Assembly (NCBI RefSeq): GCF_947253395.1
Contig: NZ_CAMXYY010000085.1
Coordinates: forward strand, 1-6,048
DNA from: an uncultured Olegusella sp.
Lineage (GTDB): Bacteria; Actinomycetota; Coriobacteriia; Coriobacteriales; Atopobiaceae
Reading direction: 5' to 3'
DNA: 6,048 nt
In this document: in pieces, positions 1-4,070 of the stretch
How positions within the stretch are numbered: position 1 is the stretch's first letter
How the letters are laid out: each line of letters begins with the position of its first letter
Program-made: the position numbers and the translations under genes
Notes under the pieces: model-generated
Told to the model about the DNA's origin: nothing
Seen by the model: only the letters and a program-made list of their open reading frames with translations
Database searches by the model: none

Positions 1-2
1 AT

Positions 3-209
3 ATTGAAATCTGTAATGCTCGAAGCAATGAGAGCATGTCTCCCATCTCGGACATACTGGCGCATGCCCTCGCGCGCTCTTATTTTTCCTGTGTTTTTGA
101 AATTTTTCATAATGAAGCAGATGAAAGAATTGCTGCTCCATATATACAAGAACTTGTCTACTTTTATCACAGTGGTTATGCAAGTTTATTTGATAAGCTG
201 CGTTCATAG
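3..209 (+). CDS. C-terminal fragment of a probable TetR/AcrR-family transcriptional regulator (5' end outside the window)
   Basis: The frame is open from the window edge to a TAG stop at 207-209, giving 68 residues with no start inside the window. The visible part is entirely helical in character and ends with a segment reading PYIQELVYFYHSGYASLFDK. This resembles the last two helices of TetR-type ligand-binding/dimerisation domains, where a 'fxxxG...l' pattern is common. The DNA-binding N-terminus is not visible, so the family call rests on that tail alone. Another frame is also open here (4-270), but it runs through the hairpin at 231-261 and has an implausible composition. This frame stops just before the hairpin, as a real gene would. 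The gene converges on gpmA. I am fairly confident it is coding and less so that it is TetR. Confidence 0.5.
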   Translation: MEICNARSNESMSPISDILAHALARSYFSCVFEIFHNEADERIAAPYIQELVYFYHSGYASLFDKLRS

Positions 210-230
210 TCGAAATATAATAGCAAGAAA

Positions 231-261
231 AGCCGCCCGCGGAGTTAAACCGCAAGCGGCT
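231..261 (-). terminator. Intrinsic terminator of gpmA, possibly bidirectional
   Basis: The arms agccgcccgcgg (231-242) and ccgcaagcggct (250-261) pair with one internal two-base mismatch (cc opposite aa) around the loop agttaaa. On the minus strand the stem is followed directly by TTTTCTTG, a U-rich tract. It lies about 40 bases beyond the gpmA stop. The plus-strand side has only a poor T tract (ctggttta), so termination of the converging left-hand gene is less certain. Confidence 0.75.
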
Positions 262-301
262 CTGGTTTAGGGTAACAGCATAGCTGTTATATCAAACAAG
301 A

Positions 302-1066
302 CTACTTTTTTGCCTTGCCTTGGTTGGCGACAGCGTTAATCTTTGCCTCAATGACGGCAGGATCGCCGATGTAACGCTTGTCGATAACGTTCCAGTCCTT
401 GTCAAAGGTGTACGCACAAGGAACACCAGTAGGAATGTTGACCTCAAGAATCTGCTCAGGAGTAAGGTGCTCAAATTGCATCACAAGAGCACGCAGACTG
501 TTGCCGTGAGCGACGATGAGCACGCGCTTGCCAGCCAACATCTGAGGCTTAATCTCGGACTCAAAGTACGGCCATGCACGAGCGATGGTGTCCTTGAGGC
601 ACTCGGTGTAAGGCAACTCCTCCTGAGGTACATCGCGGAACTGATCTTGGACGTGAGGATCGCGCTTATCGCCAGGCTCTAGCGCAGGTGGACGTACATC
701 AAAGGAGCGACGCCAAATTTTGACCTGCTCATCGCCGTGCTCTGCAGCAGCATCAGCCTTGTTGAGACCCTGAAGTGCGCCATAGTGACGCTCGTTAAGA
801 CGCCATGTCTTATACACAGGTAGCCAATTGCGATCCATCTCATCAAGAACGTGGTTGAGGGTATGGATAGCACGCTTGAGCAGGGAGGTATAGCAGAGAT
901 CAAAGTCAAAGCCTTCCTCCTTGAGCGCACGGCCACCTGCCGCAGCCTCCTCGCGGCCTGTCTCGGTAAGATCTACATCTGTCCAACCAGTAAAGAGGTT
1001 GAGCTTGTTCCACTCACTTTCGCCGTGACGAATAATGACAAGTTGCATGTTTTGGTTGTCTGCCAT
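302..1066 (-). CDS. gpmA: 2,3-bisphosphoglycerate-dependent phosphoglycerate mutase (GpmA)
   Basis: This cytoplasmic glycolytic/gluconeogenic enzyme interconverts 3-phosphoglycerate and 2-phosphoglycerate through a phosphohistidine, primed by 2,3-bisphosphoglycerate. The 254 residues match the usual bacterial dPGM length of about 250. The histidine phosphatase signature RHGES is at 13-17, with H14 as the phosphorylated residue. Substrate-binding R65 lies in SLLKRAIHT, the acid/base E92 in NERHYGALQG, and the second catalytic histidine H187 in AHGNSLRAL. The conserved C-terminal NIPTGVP (210-216) and a VANQGKAK tail are typical of dPGM and absent from cofactor-independent enzymes. The first ATG is chosen because AAAGAGGA lies four bases upstream. 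An internal ATG (codon 7, just before QLVIIRHGE) is possible but has no comparable Shine-Dalgarno sequence. It is transcribed alone, divergently from the Cys-rich membrane peptide, and ends at the hairpin terminator at 231-261. No unusual residues were seen. Confidence 0.97.
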   Translation of the reverse strand: MADNQNMQLVIIRHGESEWNKLNLFTGWTDVDLTETGREEAAAGGRALKEEGFDFDLCYTSLLKRAIHTLNHVLDEMDRNWLPVYKTWRLNERHYGALQGLNKADAAAEHGDEQVKIWRRSFDVRPPALEPGDKRDPHVQDQFRDVPQEELPYTECLKDTIARAWPYFESEIKPQMLAGKRVLIVAHGNSLRALVMQFEHLTPEQILEVNIPTGVPCAYTFDKDWNVIDKRYIGDPAVIEAKINAVANQGKAKK

Positions 1067-1070
1067 CTGT

Positions 1071-1078
1071 TCCTCTTT
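1071..1078 (-). promoter_or_regulatory. Ribosome binding site of gpmA
   Basis: Read on the minus strand this is AAAGAGGA, four bases before the ATG at 1066. It fixes the start at Met1 rather than Met7. Confidence 0.75.
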
Positions 1079-1093
1079 CCTGTCTTGTCCCTA

Positions 1094-1107
1094 CGCGGTA
1101 ATCCGCG
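1094..1107. repeat. Short GC-rich inverted repeat upstream of gpmA
   Basis: The perfect 5-bp arms CGCGG (1094-1098) and CCGCG (1103-1107) flank a TAAT centre, 28 bases upstream of the gpmA start codon. This is where the gpmA 5' leader or promoter-proximal region should lie. It could be an operator or a small leader hairpin. Arms this short can arise by chance. Confidence 0.35.
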
Positions 1108-1191
1108 ATCTGTTAGTTCTTATTGTAAGCGAGAACGAGGTCCGTATGTTCCTCACGTAGCAATCAACGTATTACTACCGTAAGGTAGAGT

Positions 1192-1221
1192 TTGTTGGGT
1201 ATAGTTATACTTGTCTAACAA
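1192..1221. repeat. Nested inverted repeat upstream of the Cys-rich peptide gene
   Basis: The inner arms GTATA (1199-1203) and TATAC (1206-1210) surround GT. The outer arms TTGTT (1192-1196) and AACAA (1217-1221) share nearly the same centre. The element ends five bases before the GAGGGGG ribosome binding site of the 68-residue gene. It also contains TATAGT and TATACT, either of which could be a -10 hexamer, though no convincing -35 is spaced correctly. It is a plausible operator overlapping a promoter, which is unproven. Confidence 0.35.
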
Positions 1222-1236
1222 AGATGAGGGGGTCCC

Positions 1237-1443
1237 ATGGTTGATGTGATTGTTCTAGCGCTCGTTGGACTGGGTGTATTTTTGGTGTTTCGTTCTTTCA
1301 GAAAAGGTAGAGGAGAGTGTGCGAGTTGTGGCAGCTCTGGTACCTGCAAGGCACGAGCTGCGGGTTCAGGTCATTGTTCTGCTGCAGCCGATATGCTCCA
1401 GCGCGCAAATTCTGCTCTTGAAAAGGACATACAAGGTCGTTAG
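1237..1443 (+). CDS. Small Cys-rich single-pass membrane protein, FeoB-associated type
   Basis: The 68 residues comprise a hydrophobic N-terminal segment (about 3-18, VDVIVLALVGLGVFLVF) followed by basic residues (R19, R22, K23, R25). A cysteine cluster follows with C28, C31, C37, H46 and C47 (CxxCx5C). The tail, about 48-65, could form a short amphipathic helix. A short membrane anchor plus a CxxC-type cluster is the layout of the FeoB-associated Cys-rich membrane protein family, whose molecular role is poorly defined. The positive-inside rule would place the cysteine cluster in the cytoplasm. The start is supported by GAGGGGG at 1226-1232. No feoA or feoB lies in this window, so an iron-transport link is by family resemblance only. 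An overlapping +1-frame ORF (1265-1477) lacks a credible start and is discarded. No clear terminator follows, so readthrough into the GS-like gene is possible. Confidence 0.7.
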   Translation: MVDVIVLALVGLGVFLVFRSFRKGRGECASCGSSGTCKARAAGSGHCSAAADMLQRANSALEKDIQGR

Positions 1444-1473
1444 CCTACCTTTTGCAGAGTTCAGTCAAAACAG

Positions 1474-1489
1474 GTAACAGAGACGAAAT
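1474..1489 (+). promoter_or_regulatory. Candidate GlnR-like half-box upstream of the GS-like gene
   Basis: GTAAC (1474-1478), then six bases, then GAAAT (1485-1489) matches 9 of 10 positions of the gTnAc-n6-GaAAc module described for streptomycete GlnR sites. It lies 114 bases before the GS-like start codon. The second module expected one turn further (around 1496-1511) is not recognisable. The same arrangement would turn up by chance occasionally in a window this size, so the support is its position and the nearby GlnR-like gene. Confidence 0.3.
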
Positions 1490-1517
1490 TTATGTATGGA
1501 ATACTTCGATGTTCGAC

Positions 1518-1523
1518 TATAGA
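1518..1523 (+). promoter_or_regulatory. Possible -10 hexamer for the GS-like gene
   Basis: TATAGA lies 80 bases upstream of the GS-like start in the 160-base gap after the Cys-rich peptide gene. The hexamer 17 bases upstream (TATGGA) is a poor -35, so this promoter would need an activator or is not real. Confidence 0.25.
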
Positions 1524-1603
1524 TATGTGCAGTTTTGCTGGACTGCCCCGTGCAAGAGCGGTACAGAGTTTGTCTGGCACGATATGTCTGAGGGAGGCAT
1601 TGA

Positions 1604-2971
1604 ATGAGCGATGACAGAAACATCGATTTCGTTCTGCGTACGGTAGAAAAGCGCAACATTCGTTTTATTCGACTGTGGTTTACCGATATGCTCGGCACAT
1701 TAAAATCTTTTGCTATTTCAGCTGAAGATTTGGAAGAAGCTTTTGAAGAGGGCATTGGCTTTGATGGTTCCTCCGTTGATGGCTTTGTACCGCTTGAAGA
1801 ATCTGACATGCTCGCTTTTCCTGATGCTTCGACTTTTCAGATTTTGCCAGGCAACTCCTCTGAAGGTCCCTCTGCGCGTATCATTTGCGACATCGCCACA
1901 CCTCGTCGTGAGCCTTTTGAGGGTGATCCTCGTACCTGCCTCAAAACATTCTTTGAAAATCTTGATGAAAAGGGCTATGTAGCCAACATTGGTCCTCGTA
2001 TCGAGTACTTTTACTTTGCTTCAGATGGTTCCGCTCGTCCCAATCAAGTGCGTCCTTTGGACTACGCAGGCTACTTTGATTTGACTTCTTTTGATTCAAG
2101 TTCTGATTTGCGTCGCGATACTACCATGATGCTTGAGCGCATGTCAGTACCTGTAGAGTATAATTTCCACTCCAGTGCGCCCTCGCAAAATGCTGTTGAA
2201 CTACGCTTTACCGAGGCTCTTACTGCTGCTGATAACATCATTACCGCGCGTTATGTCATCCGCTCGATGGCTCAGGAAAACGGAGTGTTGGCATCCTTTA
2301 TGCCCAAGCCAATGAGTGAGTATACGGGCTCTGGAATGTTTTTGTATCAGTCGCTGTTTGACCTCGATGGCAATAACGTTTTTTGGGGCCCGCGCGATGG
2401 CGACTCCGATGCACCACATGCACACTTCTCTGAGCTGGGTTGCCAGTACATGGCAGGTCTTCTTAAATATGCACCCGAGTACACCTTAATTTGCAACCCG
2501 ACAATTAATTCTTATAAGCGCTTGGTGCCTTCAGGGGATGCACCTGCTTATGCTACCTGGGGATTCAAAAATCGTAACGCTCTGGTGCGCGTTCCTCTAC
2601 ACAAACCAGGCAAACACCAGTCTGCCCGCTGTGAGCTACGTAGCCCCGATCCTTCTGCTAATCCTTACCTTGCTATTGCAGCTACTCTTGCTGCGGGTAT
2701 GCGCGGTATTGAAGAGGGGCTGGTACTCCCCAGTGAAGTCAATGCTGAGACTTTGGCAAAAGGTCCTGCCGAGCTTGCACGTCTGGGTGTAGCCTCATTG
2801 CCGCGCACTTTAGGCGAGGCTTTAGACCTCTTTGAGAAGAGTGAACTCATGCGTGAAGTACTGGGCGACCACATTGTTTCTTATATGCTTGAAGCAAAGC
2901 ATAAGGAGTGGGATGAATACTGTAGTGCCGTTACTGACTGGGAACGTGATAGGTATTACGCAGGTATTTAA
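1604..2971 (+). CDS. Type I glutamine synthetase homologue with degenerate active site (probable GS pseudoenzyme)
   Basis: The 455 residues span the whole short (alpha-type) GS fold without gap or frameshift. The N-terminal beta-grasp domain includes RFIRLWFTDMLGTLKS (20-35) and FDGSSVDGF (53-61). The catalytic domain includes ASFMPKP (230-236), NPTINSYKRLVP (298-309), NRNALVRVP (323-331) and RSPDPSANPYLA (346-357). The E. coli-type adenylylation motif is absent. In active GS the two metals are held by five glutamates and one histidine. Here those columns read R132 (E), E134 (kept), S190 (E), A197 (E), F245 (H) and E344 (kept). The flap glutamate of VPGYEAP is D312 in VPSGDAP, and the feedback arginine of Bacillus-type GS is P63. 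Substrate arginines R306, R324 and R346 are kept. Known family biochemistry says such a protein should not make glutamine. Intact length and normal codon use argue against a decaying pseudogene. AGGGAGG at 1591-1597 supports the start. Its downstream neighbour is a GlnR-like regulator, suggesting a regulatory role (inference). Confidence 0.9.
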   Translation: MSDDRNIDFVLRTVEKRNIRFIRLWFTDMLGTLKSFAISAEDLEEAFEEGIGFDGSSVDGFVPLEESDMLAFPDASTFQILPGNSSEGPSARIICDIATPRREPFEGDPRTCLKTFFENLDEKGYVANIGPRIEYFYFASDGSARPNQVRPLDYAGYFDLTSFDSSSDLRRDTTMMLERMSVPVEYNFHSSAPSQNAVELRFTEALTAADNIITARYVIRSMAQENGVLASFMPKPMSEYTGSGMFLYQSLFDLDGNNVFWGPRDGDSDAPHAHFSELGCQYMAGLLKYAPEYTLICNPTINSYKRLVPSGDAPAYATWGFKNRNALVRVPLHKPGKHQSARCELRSPDPSANPYLAIAATLAAGMRGIEEGLVLPSEVNAETLAKGPAELARLGVASLPRTLGEALDLFEKSELMREVLGDHIVSYMLEAKHKEWDEYCSAVTDWERDRYYAGI

Positions 2972-3005
2972 CTCTTTAAGGCTTCAGCTGGTTAAATATA
3001 TTTGC

Positions 3006-3047
3006 AAAAAACGAGTCTCTGGTAATACTAGAGACTCGATGTGGGTT
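3006..3047. terminator. Hairpin terminator between the GS-like and GlnR-like genes
   Basis: CGAGTCTCT (3012-3020) and AGAGACTCG (3030-3038) form a perfect 9-bp stem. It extends by a G-U, a G-C and a T-A pair to a three-base loop. Six As (3006-3011) precede the stem and ATGTGGGTTTT follows, so the forward T tract is late and weak. On the minus strand the stem is followed at once by TTTTTTG, which is the stronger terminator direction. It lies 40 bases after the GS-like stop and is probably bidirectional. Confidence 0.65.
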
Positions 3048-3077
3048 TTCATATTCGTGTCCAATCTTATATCAATA

Positions 3078-3086
3078 TGCTATTCT
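3078..3086 (+). promoter_or_regulatory. Candidate extended -10 promoter of the GlnR-like gene
   Basis: TGCTATTCT has a TGn extension in front of TATTCT (3081-3086). The hexamer 17 bases upstream, TGTCCA (3058-3063), matches a -35 at three of six positions. It lies about 60 bases upstream of the start codon and beyond the hairpin at 3012-3038, consistent with the regulator having its own promoter. Confidence 0.35.
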
Positions 3087-3146
3087 TTTTTGAAATGTGC
3101 AGGGCCTTTGGCACTGTCTTAGCAAAAGAGTACGGGGAGCAAGCAC

Positions 3147-3821
3147 ATGCATCATAAGAATATCTTGCTCATTGCGAAGTCTGATCGCTACCATGCAAGA
3201 ATGAGCGAGCTTACGCATAAGCTTGACGTTTCGGTTGCACTAGCCACGCCTGCTACGTTTTCGCAGGCAATTTCTTCGGGTCATGAGTTTTCTTTAGTAA
3301 TTGTTGATCCTGAAGGTATGGAAAATGAAACACTCACCAGCGTTGATAGCTACGTTGCCGACAACGGACTCATCCCTCGTCTCTATATTATGGATGAGCA
3401 TAAACTCAGCAAATTCCATTTGCCCGTTCAGGGTCACAATGATTTTATCTGCTCTACTGCCAGCGATGCTGAGCTTGAAGTGCGTTGTTCTCTACTGCTG
3501 TGGCCTGGCGAGGAAAATGCTCCCGATGACATTATTACTGTTGATAATATGACGATTAACCTAGCCACCTATCAGGTCTATATCAATGAGAAGAGCGTTG
3601 ACTTAACGCTGATGGAGTACTCACTGCTGTCCTTCTTGGCTACACACCCATCGCGTGCTTATTCGCGCGAAGCGCTGCTTCATCGCGTGTGGGGCTTTGA
3701 GTATTGTGGTGGTACTCGTACGGTTGATGTTCATATCCGACGCGTTCGCTCCAAGGTAGGTCCTCAGATTGCGGCTCATATTGTGACCGTACGTGGCGTT
3801 GGTTATCTCTTCAAGATCTAA
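3147..3821 (+). CDS. Orphan OmpR/PhoB-type response regulator resembling actinobacterial GlnR
   Basis: The 224-residue cytoplasmic DNA-binding regulator has a receiver-like domain (about 4-118) and a winged-helix effector domain (about 127-224). The effector contains DLTLMEYSLLSFLATHP (152-168), REALLHRVWG (174-183), GGTRTVDVHIRRVRSKVGP (188-206) and VRGVGYLF (215-222). The GGTRTVDVHxRRxRxKxGP stretch and its surroundings match my recollection of streptomycete GlnR, the global nitrogen regulator, more closely than PhoB or MtrA. The receiver is atypical. A10 and K11 stand where the acidic pocket should be, no conserved switch lysine is evident (CSTASDAE, 102-109), and only D54 (VIVDPEG) sits at the usual phospho-acceptor position. 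GlnR is likewise an orphan regulator with an atypical receiver. No histidine kinase gene is adjacent. GGGGAG at 3134-3139, seven bases before the ATG, sets the start. It lies between two terminators, so it is probably monocistronic. The GlnR assignment is moderately sure. A different OmpR-family orphan remains possible. Confidence 0.9.
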   Translation: MHHKNILLIAKSDRYHARMSELTHKLDVSVALATPATFSQAISSGHEFSLVIVDPEGMENETLTSVDSYVADNGLIPRLYIMDEHKLSKFHLPVQGHNDFICSTASDAELEVRCSLLLWPGEENAPDDIITVDNMTINLATYQVYINEKSVDLTLMEYSLLSFLATHPSRAYSREALLHRVWGFEYCGGTRTVDVHIRRVRSKVGPQIAAHIVTVRGVGYLFKI

Positions 3822-3852
3822 GCTGTGGATTAAAAATTTATATCTCAAATCT

Positions 3853-3886
3853 TTGTAGCTAGGTTTAGTCCTAGCTACAATTTTTT
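3853..3886 (+). terminator. Strong intrinsic terminator after the GlnR-like gene
   Basis: TTGTAGCTAGG (3853-3863) and CCTAGCTACAA (3870-3880) form a perfect 11-bp stem with a six-base loop, followed directly by six Ts (3881-3886). It begins 32 bases after the stop codon. Confidence 0.93.
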
Positions 3887-4032
3887 GAACAAGCACGATG
3901 CGACAGGTATTTGATAAAGCCGCAGGATGTAATTTGAGAATCATTACGCCTTACTGTTTTTTGTAAAATGTACTCTTCGTGCGTATTGAGTATGAGCACT
4001 TTCATTAAGGGTAAATTTTTCTTGTATTTGTG

Positions 4033-4058
4033 GCTTGGCATACAAGCAGTGCCAAAGC
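4033..4058 (+). promoter_or_regulatory. Inverted repeat in the htrA leader, adjacent to the ribosome binding site
   Basis: TTGGCA (4035-4040), nine bases, then TGCCAA (4050-4055) is a perfect 6-bp inverted repeat. With A4056 bulged it extends by GC/GC (4033-4034 with 4057-4058). The element ends at the base before AAAGGAG, so it could be an operator or an mRNA hairpin affecting translation start. It does not match the CIRCE (TTAGCACTC) or HAIR (CTTGAGT) heat-shock operators. Confidence 0.45.
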
Positions 4059-4065
4059 AAAGGAG
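4059..4065 (+). promoter_or_regulatory. Ribosome binding site of the HtrA gene
   Basis: AAAGGAG is five bases before the ATG at 4071. This decides the start against an in-frame TTG at 4035, which has no Shine-Dalgarno sequence and falls inside the inverted repeat. Confidence 0.85.
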
Positions 4066-4070
4066 CGACG

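Noticed and set aside
4..270. 88-residue open frame at the left edge with an ATG start
   Set aside because: It runs through the gpmA terminator hairpin, has no ribosome binding site and overlaps the more protein-like frame ending at 209.
320..682. 120-codon open frame antisense to gpmA
   Set aside because: gpmA is unmistakable on the other strand. This is a shadow with no recognisable motif or Shine-Dalgarno sequence.
1433..1453. AAGGT...ACCTT with a short T run at the end of the Cys-rich peptide gene
   Set aside because: Only five paired bases and it overlaps the stop codon. Too weak to call a terminator.
1265..1477. 70-codon frame overlapping the Cys-rich peptide gene
   Set aside because: It has no good start signal, and the overlapping 1237-1443 frame has a strong ribosome binding site and a clear membrane/Cys layout.
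1604..2971. Calling the GS-like gene a pseudogene
   Set aside because: There is no frameshift, stop or truncation, there is a strong ribosome binding site, and the rest of the fold is well conserved. The loss is confined to active-site residues.
3621..3944. 107-codon minus-strand frame over the regulator's 3' end
   Set aside because: It is antisense to the conserved winged-helix domain and crosses the strong terminator at 3853-3886.
3887..4032. Search of the htrA upstream region for a sigma-70 type promoter
   Set aside because: TTGAGA (3934), TTGAGT (3986) and TAAAAT (3964) occur, but no pair has acceptable spacing, so no promoter is called.
4035..4070. TTG start giving a 12-residue longer HtrA
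   Set aside because: It has no Shine-Dalgarno sequence and lies inside the inverted repeat. AAAGGAG points to ATG 4071.
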